This document shows positions 17,609-23,150 of a stretch of 25,657 nucleotides of DNA, one piece after another; position 1 is the first letter of the stretch, and every line of letters starts with the position of its first letter. Source of the DNA: DATBIO01 sp036556965 (GTDB taxonomy: Bacteria; Acidobacteriota; Vicinamibacteria; Fen-336); NCBI GenBank assembly GCA_036556965.1, contig DATBIO010000213.1, positions 1 to 25,657 of the forward strand, given 5' to 3'. Under the pieces are notes generated by a model. It was not told the DNA's origin, did no database searches, and was given only the letters and a program-made list of their open reading frames with translations. A program made the translations under genes and the position numbers.

Positions 17609-18325
17609 CTAGCGCGCCGCCTCGGCGGGCACGTCGGCGCGCAGCAGGGTGGGGGGCGCGTCGAGGTCCACCACCTTGCCGTCCAGGAGGTGGATCTGCC
17701 GCTGCGCGCGCGCCGCGCACTCCGCGCTGTGGGTGACCATGACGATGGTGGTCCCGCGCTCGTTGATCTCCTCGAGCAGGTCCATGATCTCCCGCGTCAT
17801 CATCGAGTCGAGGTTCCCGGTGGGCTCGTCGGCCAGGATGAGGCGGGGATCGCCGGCCAGCACGCGGGCGATGGCCACGCGCTGCTGCTGACCCCCCGAG
17901 AGCTGGGAGGGAAGGTGCCGCGCGCGGGAGAGGAGGCCCACCAGCTCCAGCGCGCTCTCGATGCGCCGCTTCCTCTCCGGCCCGGGCAGGCCGCGGTAGC
18001 GCAGGGGCACGTCCACGTTGTCGAAGACGTCGAGGTCCGGGATGAGGTTGAAGCTCTGGAACACGAAGCCGATCTTCCGGTTGCGGATGCTCGACATCTC
18101 GTCGTCCCCCAGCCGGCTGACGTCCTCGCCGTCGAGCCGGTAGGAGCCGGCGTCGAAGGTGTCCAGCAGGCCCGCCACGTTCAGGAACGTGGTCTTGCCC
18201 GAGCCCGAGGGCCCCATGACGGCCACGAACTCCCCCGCCCGCACGTGCAGGGACAGGTCCTCCAGGGCGTGGGTGGCCACCAGCTCGGTGCGGTAGACCT
18301 TGCGGATGCTCTCCATCAGAAGCAT
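17609..18325 (-). CDS. MacB-like ABC transporter ATP-binding protein
   Basis: Cytoplasmic ATPase driving the two MacB-like permeases. All nucleotide-binding elements are intact: Walker A GPSGSGKT (38-45), Q-loop Gln90 in FVFQSFNLIPDLDVFDNV, signature LSGGQQQRV (142-150), Walker B LILADEPTGNLD (162-173) and switch His199 (VTHS). The FQSFNLIP and EPTGNLDS forms are typical of the MacB/LolD class. AGGAG precedes the ATG. It is a stand-alone NBD, not fused to the permease as in E. coli MacB, and comes 29 bp after the membrane-fusion gene and 10 bp before the first permease. LolD or FtsE functions are less likely given the membrane-fusion partner. Confidence 0.95.
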   Translation of the reverse strand: MLLMESIRKVYRTELVATHALEDLSLHVRAGEFVAVMGPSGSGKTTFLNVAGLLDTFDAGSYRLDGEDVSRLGDDEMSSIRNRKIGFVFQSFNLIPDLDVFDNVDVPLRYRGLPGPERKRRIESALELVGLLSRARHLPSQLSGGQQQRVAIARVLAGDPRLILADEPTGNLDSMMTREIMDLLEEINERGTTIVMVTHSAECAARAQRQIHLLDGKVVDLDAPPTLLRADVPAEAAR

Positions 18326-18354
18326 TTCGTCTCCTTGGCTCCGTTGCCGGCCCG

Positions 18355-19608
18355 TCAGCGGCGGACGAGCACCCTCTTCGCGTTCTCGAACACCGAGGTG
18401 TCGGAGATGACGACCTCGTCGCCTTCCCGGACGCCCCTCACGATCTCCACCTCGGACACGCTGAGGGCCCCCGTCTCGATCTCGCGCTTCACGGCCACGC
18501 CGTCCTCCACCACGTAGGCGTGGCGGCCGCCACCGCTCTCCACGAAGGGGCCGCGCGGCAGCTTCAGGACGTTGGGACGGCGCTCGAAGAGCAGGCGCAC
18601 GCTCACGCGCTGGCTCTGGCGCAGGCCGTCCGGCGTCTCGCCCGCGAAGGCCAGGGTGCCCCGCACCTGGCTGTCGCGGATCTCGGGCGACACCGCGGTG
18701 ACGCGGCCCGGCCAGTTGCGGCCTTCGTAGAGGATCTGCGCGGGGGTGCCCGCGGCCAGGTCGCTCGCGTAGTTCTCGGGCACGTCGAACTCCACCTCGA
18801 AGGCGGAGAGGTTCACCACCGTGAGCACGGGGCCGTTGGCGGGCACCGCGTCGCGGTCCTGCACGTTGACGGTGGCCACCATGCCCTCGAAGGGCGCGAC
18901 GATCTCCAGCCCCTTCACCTGGCGCTCCGTCTCGCTCACCACCGAGAGCTGGCGGGCGACCTGCTGGCGGCGGTTGTGGACCTCGAACTCGAGCGTCTCC
19001 TTCTCGAGCCCGGCCCCCTGCTGCGCGTTCTGGAGCTCGAGGGCCGCGATCTCCTGGTCGTCGCGCGCCCGCTCGTAGTCCACGCGGTTGAGGAGGCCCT
19101 GGTCGAGCAGCTCCTGGGCCCGCTCCAGGGCGCGCCGCGCGGCGGCCTGGCGCTTGGTCAGCACCTCCACCGACTGGCGGGCGCGGAGGTCGGACTGGCG
19201 GGCGGCGATCTCCGCGCGGCCGAGGTCGGACTGCAGGGCGAGCAGGGTGGAGCGCTCCTGCACCAGGCGGCTGCGCAGCTCGGGGCTCTCGATGCGCGCA
19301 AGCACCTGGCCCCGGGTGACGGTGGTGCCGGCCTTCACGGACAGGGCCACGATCCCGGCCACGGGGCTGAAGAGGGTGGGGTGCAGGGCGGCCACCACGC
19401 GGCCCTGCGCGGAGACGTCGCGCTCCAGGTCGCCGCGGCGCACGGTTCCGAAGTTCAGGCGGGCGGCGTCCACCGCCCGGTCGGCCCGGGACCAGCGCAG
19501 CGCGGCGGGGACGGCCAGGGCCAGCGCCACGAGGAGGGCCGCGCCCGCGGCGGCGAGGACCGCGTGCCGGCGGCCGAGGCCGCGCGCGCGCTCGATCGGC
19601 TTGTCCAT
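18355..19608 (-). CDS. MacA/HlyD-type membrane-fusion (periplasmic adaptor) protein
   Basis: Periplasmic adaptor linking the ABC exporter to an outer-membrane channel. One N-terminal TM anchor (about residues 13-36), a first lipoyl half (TLFSPVAGIVALSVKAGTTVTRGQ), a long Arg/Glu/Gln-rich coiled-coil hairpin (about 105-225), the second lipoyl half (VAPFEGMVATVNVQDRDAV), a beta-barrel, and a membrane-proximal end (GVREGDEVVISD). The frame extends to 19815, but an upstream ATG (19629) would lie only 5 nt after the predicted sigma54 transcript start. I prefer the ATG at 19608, which gives MDKPIERARG, although no clear Shine-Dalgarno precedes it. First gene of the exporter operon. No TolC-like gene is present in the window, so the outer-membrane partner is encoded elsewhere. 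Confidence 0.93.
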   Translation of the reverse strand: MDKPIERARGLGRRHAVLAAAGAALLVALALAVPAALRWSRADRAVDAARLNFGTVRRGDLERDVSAQGRVVAALHPTLFSPVAGIVALSVKAGTTVTRGQVLARIESPELRSRLVQERSTLLALQSDLGRAEIAARQSDLRARQSVEVLTKRQAAARRALERAQELLDQGLLNRVDYERARDDQEIAALELQNAQQGAGLEKETLEFEVHNRRQQVARQLSVVSETERQVKGLEIVAPFEGMVATVNVQDRDAVPANGPVLTVVNLSAFEVEFDVPENYASDLAAGTPAQILYEGRNWPGRVTAVSPEIRDSQVRGTLAFAGETPDGLRQSQRVSVRLLFERRPNVLKLPRGPFVESGGGRHAYVVEDGVAVKREIETGALSVSEVEIVRGVREGDEVVISDTSVFENAKRVLVRR

Positions 19609-19644
19609 CGCGGAGGTGCCGGGGATCATGCGCGGGCCGGTCCC

Positions 19645-19660
19645 TGCAACTGCGGTGCCG
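19645..19660 (-). promoter_or_regulatory. Predicted sigma54 (-24/-12) promoter of exporter operon
   Basis: On the minus strand this reads CGGCACC-GCAG-TTGCA, against the sigma54 consensus TGGCACR-N4-TTGCW. The GG (19659-19658) and GC (19647-19646) are separated by exactly 10 nt. Predicted transcript start near 19634, 26 nt before the preferred ATG at 19608. It fits the GAFTGA-bearing regulator encoded downstream. Confidence 0.7.
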
Positions 19661-19727
19661 GGCGCCTTACGCTCTCCCCCCTTTCCCTTCAGCGACTTGC
19701 CACCACGCCGGTGCGGCGGGGCGGCGG

Positions 19728-19760
19728 ACGGACGTCCGTGACCGGACACCTGTCCGTGAC
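19728..19760. promoter_or_regulatory. CGGAC/GTCCG dyad cluster, putative enhancer-binding site
   Basis: Four half-sites in 28 bp: CGGAC at 19729 and 19743, GTCCG at 19734 and 19752. They form a perfect 12-bp palindrome (19728-19739), a GTCCG-TGAC-CGGAC repeat (19734-19747) and CGGACA-CC-TGTCCG (19743-19756). GTCCGTGAC is also directly repeated (19734-19742 and 19752-19760) with an 18-bp period. The cluster lies about 94-122 bp upstream of the predicted sigma54 start, where activators of this class bind. Confidence 0.65.
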
Positions 19761-19830
19761 GGGGCGCACGGCCGCGCGACGCGCGCCTCAACCCGGGAGT
19801 GCAGGCGCGGTCCAACAGACCAGCACGGAA

Positions 19831-19847
19831 CGATCCGAAGCGGATCG
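19831..19847 (+). promoter_or_regulatory. Inverted repeat beside the ribosome-binding site
   Basis: CGATCCG (19831-19837) and CGGATCG (19841-19847) form a perfect 7-bp repeat with a 3-nt loop, directly abutting the AAGGAGG Shine-Dalgarno (19848-19854) of the small secreted protein. It could be an operator or a leader hairpin affecting translation. Confidence 0.35.
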
Positions 19848-19859
19848 AAGGAGGTCTCG

Positions 19860-20168
19860 ATGATCGCGCGCACCGTCCTCGTCCTCGCCGGGGCCCTGGC
19901 CATCGGCGCTCCCGCGTTCGCGGGCTCCATCAACGACCGGCAGCAGCACCAGCGTCATCGGCTGGGCGAGGGGGTCCGCTCCGGCGAGCTGACGCGACTC
20001 GAGGCGACGCGCCTCGCGCGGCAGCAGGCGGCCATCCGGGCGGAGGAGTTCGTCTACCGCCGCACCGGCGACGGCCTCAGCCGCGGGGAGCGCGTGGACC
20101 TGCAGCGCGACCTGTCACGCTCGAGCCGGCGCATCCACCGCCAGAAGCACGACGGGCAGGACCGCTAG
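19860..20168 (+). CDS. Small secreted Gln/Arg-rich protein (102 aa), function unknown
   Basis: Signal peptide about residues 1-21 (hydrophobic core, cleavage after Ala-Phe-Ala), then a highly polar helical protein of about 80 residues with many Arg and Gln, reading DRQQHQRHRLGEGVRSGELT, then EATRLARQQ and a C-terminal SRRIHRQKHD. I recognise the pattern as a family of small periplasmic proteins with GxLT-x-x-E and R-x-I-x-R-Q-K-H elements, annotated only as hypothetical. AAGGAGG six nt before the ATG gives a strong start. It is divergent from the exporter operon, and the CGGAC/GTCCG cluster lies between them, so shared control is possible. Possible roles include binding membrane or metal under stress, but nothing in the sequence decides this. 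Confidence 0.75.
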   Translation: MIARTVLVLAGALAIGAPAFAGSINDRQQHQRHRLGEGVRSGELTRLEATRLARQQAAIRAEEFVYRRTGDGLSRGERVDLQRDLSRSSRRIHRQKHDGQDR

Positions 20169-20211
20169 CCGGCTGTCGCGGGGCGGCGCGGCGAGGGCCC
20201 GCCGTCCCGCG

Positions 20212-20778
20212 TCAGCTCGTGAGGCTGCGCGCCAGCGCCTCGTGCGCGCGGGGGATCACGACCTCCGCCACCAGCATGCCCTGCTTCACGGTGGCCACCC
20301 CGGCGGCCACCGCGGCCCGCACCGCCCCCACCTCGCCCGTCAGCACCACCATGCCCTTGGCCCCGGGCTGGTTGCGCGCCTCGATGAGCCGCACGTTGGC
20401 GGCCTTGACCGCGGCGTCCCCGGCGTAGATGGCGGAGGCGACCTCCTTGGTCTCGATGATGCCCACGGCCTCCGAGAGCTCGGCCTTCACGCGCCCCTTG
20501 ATGGCGGCGGGGAGCTGGGGGTGGACGTTCTGGATGAGGAAGTGGTCGACCACCACGCCCTCCGCCGACTCCAGGCCGGCCCGGAGGGCCGACTCGACGT
20601 CGGCCACCGCACCCCCCACCAGCACCAGGTACTTGCCGCGCGGCACGATGGTGGTGAGGAGCAGGTCCACCGCCGCCCTCTTCATCATGGCGTCGGTGGC
20701 CTCGATGCCGCGGGCGATGGAGCTGGTCTCGATGAAGCCGATGGCGGGGCCCCGCGGGGAGAGCAGTTCGCCGTTCAT
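20212..20778 (-). CDS. BMC-T (tandem-domain) microcompartment shell protein
   Basis: Shell protein of a bacterial microcompartment, expected to form trimers that tile as pseudohexamers. Two BMC domains: residues about 11-90, opening GFIETSSIARGIEATDAMMKR with the pore-side loop around VPRGKYLVLVGGAVADVESAL; and about 103-183, opening VGIIETKEVASAIYAGDAAVK with QPGAKGMVVLTGEVGAVRAAV. The 188-aa length is usual for BMC-T. There is no cysteine at all, so it cannot carry the pore Fe-S cluster known from PduT. AGGAGG precedes the ATG by 4 nt and a promoter lies upstream. No BMC-H, BMC-P, aldehyde dehydrogenase or signature enzyme is in the window, so it is isolated here. A satellite gene of a distant BMC locus is likely. 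Confidence 0.9.
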   Translation of the reverse strand: MNGELLSPRGPAIGFIETSSIARGIEATDAMMKRAAVDLLLTTIVPRGKYLVLVGGAVADVESALRAGLESAEGVVVDHFLIQNVHPQLPAAIKGRVKAELSEAVGIIETKEVASAIYAGDAAVKAANVRLIEARNQPGAKGMVVLTGEVGAVRAAVAAGVATVKQGMLVAEVVIPRAHEALARSLTS

Positions 20779-20796
20779 GCCGCCTCCTGTGCGCCG

Positions 20797-20825
20797 ACCC
20801 TAATCCGGGGGGGCGGCCGCGTCAA
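20797..20825 (-). promoter_or_regulatory. Sigma70-like promoter of the BMC-T gene
   Basis: On the minus strand: TTGACG (20825-20820), a 17-bp spacer and TAGGGT (20802-20797). Same architecture as the DinB promoter. Predicted start near 20790, with a 12-nt leader carrying AGGAGG. Confidence 0.5.
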
Positions 20826-20935
20826 CGGCGCGATCCTTTGGTAGACTCTCCACTTTCACGCGGCCGCCCGAGCGGCCCGTAGCCGGCGACGCTACGCTGG
20901 GTCTGGATGCCTGCCAGACCGGAGGAACCGACTTC

Positions 20936-21463
20936 ATGAAACCTGTAGTGAGAGTGCTCTTGCTTGCCGCCCTGCTGGGACCCGCCTGCGACACGGACAA
21001 CGAAGGACCGACCCCGGTCCCCAGCCCCAGTCCTTCTCCATCCCCGTCGCCCTCGCCCAGCCCCACCCCGACTCCCTCGCCCACGCCGCCGGCCCAGGCC
21101 GGCTGCGGCGCCCCCGAGCTCGAGGAGTGCGGCGCCCCCGAGGGACCGTCCGGCGTCTTCGGGTGCTGCACCGAGCACGCCTCCGAGACGTACCAGGGCG
21201 ACGTGGACGACTCCATCATCGAGGTGCAGCAGGAGCACCCCGAGATCTTCAGCGGCAACCACGTGGACGACCGGGAGGCCTACTTCGCGTTCGTGATCGA
21301 GAAGCTGAACGCGAAGGGCTACTGCGCGACGCGCGGAGGGCCGCCGGACGAGGTGGGCGTGAAGAGGAGCAACGACTACAGCGAGCAGTTCGACATCCTG
21401 CTGGGCAGCGGCCACGTTCGCTTCGGGGCCTTCACCGTCCGCTGCGAGCCGGCCCGCTTCTGA
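20936..21463 (+). CDS. Cys-rich lipoprotein or secreted protein with Ser-Pro linker, function unknown
   Basis: Exported protein of 175 aa. N-terminal hydrophobic segment (residues 4-16) ends Gly-Pro-Ala-Cys18; the Cys suggests a lipoprotein, but the lipobox is not canonical. A Pro/Ser/Thr repeat linker follows (about 26-51). The globular part has CGAPELEECG, a GCC pair, a conserved-looking HPEIFSG stretch, then DEVGVKRSNDYSEQFDILLGSGHVR and a final Cys. I recall similar linker-plus-Cys-rich hypothetical proteins from Acidobacteriota-like genomes, but cannot name a function. GGAGG lies 9 nt before the ATG. It is convergent with the membrane-protein gene and shares a strong hairpin with it. Several mature cysteines suggest a disulphide-bonded surface domain. 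Confidence 0.8.
   Translation: MKPVVRVLLLAALLGPACDTDNEGPTPVPSPSPSPSPSPSPSPTPTPSPTPPAQAGCGAPELEECGAPEGPSGVFGCCTEHASETYQGDVDDSIIEVQQEHPEIFSGNHVDDREAYFAFVIEKLNAKGYCATRGGPPDEVGVKRSNDYSEQFDILLGSGHVRFGAFTVRCEPARF
21012..21092 (+). repeat. Low-complexity Pro-Ser/Thr coding repeat
   Basis: Degenerate CCN-TCN dinucleotide-codon repeat encoding alternating Pro-Ser and Pro-Thr, the spacer between the lipid anchor and the globular domain. Codons vary (CCC/CCA/CCG and AGC/AGT/TCT/TCA/TCG), so this is an old selected linker rather than a fresh slippage tract. Confidence 0.8.
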
Positions 21464-21468
21464 GGGTG

Positions 21469-21496
21469 GGCGGGGGGAGGGCCTCCTCCCCCCGCC
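21469..21496. terminator. Strong hairpin between convergent genes
   Basis: A perfect 12-bp stem (21469-21480 with 21485-21496) around the loop GCCT, lying between the lipoprotein stop (21463) and the stop of the convergent membrane-protein gene (21497). It can form on both transcripts. No clear T-run follows on either strand, so termination may rely on the stem alone or on Rho. Confidence 0.6.
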
Positions 21497-23059
21497 TCAT
21501 TTCCTCTCCGTGAGGGCGGCCTCGTAGACCGTGTAGCGGTCGAGGTCCCCGCGGCGCGTGAACTGCACCAGCGGCCGGCCGTCGCCCGTGTAGAACGTGT
21601 AGCGGTCCGGCAGGTCCTTGAAGGGTCCGCACCCGTAGTGCGCGTAGCAGAGGAAGAGGAAGCGCGGCTCGCCGCGCAGCGACAGCTCGCGCGCCAGCGC
21701 GCGCAGGTCCTTGCCCCGCTCGGTGCGGAAGAACGTCTTCTCGTCCATGAGGCCCGCGAGCTGCTGGGCCACCATCTCCTGCGCCACCGCCACGTGGCGC
21801 ACGCCCGCCTCCCTGACGAAGACGTAGGGGACCATGCGGGCGGCGTAGTTCTTCCGCAGGTACTGGCTCGCCTCCTTGCTGTTGACCTGGATGCCCCAGG
21901 CGGTCAGGGGCAGGAGCGCGGCCCAGGCGCCCGCCGCCCAGCGCCGGCTCCGGCGCGCCGCCGCGTCCAGCCCGAGGGCGAGGAGCAGGCACAGCAGGGG
22001 GATGGCGGTCAGCAGGAAGCGCGGGCCCCACTGGCGGCCTCCGGTGTTGCGGAGAAGGAAGGGCACCGCCACCACCAGGGCCGCGCTCAGGCCGAGGAGG
22101 AACGCGGCCCGCGCGCGCTCCCTCGGGAAGGGCCAGGCCACGGCCAGCGCGGGCACGCACGCGGCGAGGGGCGGGAAGTGGCTGAAGAGGCTGCCGAGCA
22201 GGAAGCGGAAGCTGGCCCCGCCCGCCCCCCACACGCTCTTCCACGTGAAGGTCTGCAGGGCGCTCACCGAGTGCAGGCCGAGGGGGTGGCCGTAGGCGAC
22301 GGCGTTGGCGGCGAAGAGGGCGGCGCAGGACAGGAGCAGGCCCGCCGCCGCGGCCGCGGGGACCCTTGGCAGGGACGCGCGCCACGGCGCGGGCAGCCAC
22401 CGCGGCAGCGCCCACAGGGCGAGCAGGATGCCCACCAGAAGCAGGGTCTCCTCGCGCAGCCAGGCCGCCGCCCCCACGAGGATGCCGCCGGCGCAGGCGC
22501 GTCCCGTTGGCGCCTCCGCCGGGCCCGCGAAGAGCAGGGCAAACCCGCCGAAGGCAAGGGCCACCGCGGGCGCGTGTTCCCAGAAGGTGGCGGAGTAGAA
22601 CGTGACGGGCGAGCTGAAGGCCAGCAGGCACAGGGCGGCGGCCGTCGCCGCGGCAGAGAGCCCCCAGCGGCGGCACAGCAGGAGGAAGGTCCCCCACAGG
22701 GCCCAGCAGGCGAGGAGGGGAAGGGCCTGGAGCCCGCGCCACCCCAGCAGGCCGTAGAACGGCGCGCTGGCGGCGAGGAACGGCAGGGGATAGGCGATGT
22801 AGTGCCGTCCCCCGGCGGCGTAGACGTTGGGCGGCGCGAAGGGGTAGAGAGCCTCCTCGGTCCACAGGCGCCGCGCCCAGTCCTCCGCGGGCAGGCGCAG
22901 GTCGAGGGCGAGCTCCCCGCGCGCGAGCTGCCGGGTCATCAGGAACTTCAGGCCCGCGTCGCCCACCGTGAACACCTCGCCGGGCACGGTGGTCTGGAGG
23001 TAGAGGCTGAAGGCGACCGCGGCCACCAGGACCGCTTCGGGCCACGGCCGCCGTCGCAT
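21497..23059 (-). CDS. Polytopic membrane protein, GT-C glycosyltransferase-like
   Basis: Integral membrane protein of 520 aa with roughly ten or more TM helices and a C-terminal soluble part (about residues 395-520). The pattern resembles GT-C enzymes (PMT/ArnT-like), which move sugars from lipid carriers to acceptors facing the periplasm. The first external loop after helix 1 has VFTVGDAGLKF and a Trp-Thr-Glu-Glu segment that could hold the acidic catalytic residue; later AAWLREETLLL and RNTGGRQWGPRFLL stretches match the general layout of such proteins. No canonical motif proves the activity, so substrate and acceptor are unknown. A TACAAT box (23074-23069) ends 9 nt before the ATG and no Shine-Dalgarno is present, suggesting a leaderless mRNA. 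Divergent from the transketolase gene. Confidence 0.7.
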   Translation of the reverse strand: MRRRPWPEAVLVAAVAFSLYLQTTVPGEVFTVGDAGLKFLMTRQLARGELALDLRLPAEDWARRLWTEEALYPFAPPNVYAAGGRHYIAYPLPFLAASAPFYGLLGWRGLQALPLLACWALWGTFLLLCRRWGLSAAATAAALCLLAFSSPVTFYSATFWEHAPAVALAFGGFALLFAGPAEAPTGRACAGGILVGAAAWLREETLLLVGILLALWALPRWLPAPWRASLPRVPAAAAAGLLLSCAALFAANAVAYGHPLGLHSVSALQTFTWKSVWGAGGASFRFLLGSLFSHFPPLAACVPALAVAWPFPRERARAAFLLGLSAALVVAVPFLLRNTGGRQWGPRFLLTAIPLLCLLLALGLDAAARRSRRWAAGAWAALLPLTAWGIQVNSKEASQYLRKNYAARMVPYVFVREAGVRHVAVAQEMVAQQLAGLMDEKTFFRTERGKDLRALARELSLRGEPRFLFLCYAHYGCGPFKDLPDRYTFYTGDGRPLVQFTRRGDLDRYTVYEAALTERK

Positions 23060-23079
23060 GCGGGCGGGATTGTAGCTGC

Positions 23080-23109
23080 TTGACCACCGCCTTCAGGCGC
23101 GGGTACGCT
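23080..23109 (+). promoter_or_regulatory. Sigma70-like promoter of transketolase
   Basis: TTGACC (23080-23085), an 18-bp spacer and TACGCT (23104-23109); predicted start near 23116, giving a leader of about 35 nt. It lies in the 91-bp divergent region shared with the membrane-protein gene. Confidence 0.45.
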
Positions 23110-23150
23110 CGCCTTCCCTCACGCCGGAAAGACCAGGAGACCAGCCCCGC

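Noticed and set aside
19609..19815. N-terminal extension of the membrane-fusion protein
   Set aside because: It would cover the predicted sigma54 promoter and dyads, is Arg/Pro/Gly-rich, and the TM anchor immediately follows the ATG at 19608.
20169..20211. GC-rich dyads between the convergent small protein and BMC-T gene as a terminator
   Set aside because: Only short imperfect pairings such as CGGCG/CGCCG without a T-run; not distinguishable from chance in this composition.
19861..20428. Overlapping plus-strand frame running past the small secreted protein
   Set aside because: Arg/Ala/Pro-rich with no pattern; the 102-aa frame has the signal peptide and the Shine-Dalgarno.
20842..20898. 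TAGACT and TACGCT boxes as promoters of the Ser-Pro-linker lipoprotein
   Set aside because: Neither has a recognisable -35 at 16-18 bp, so I did not call a promoter.
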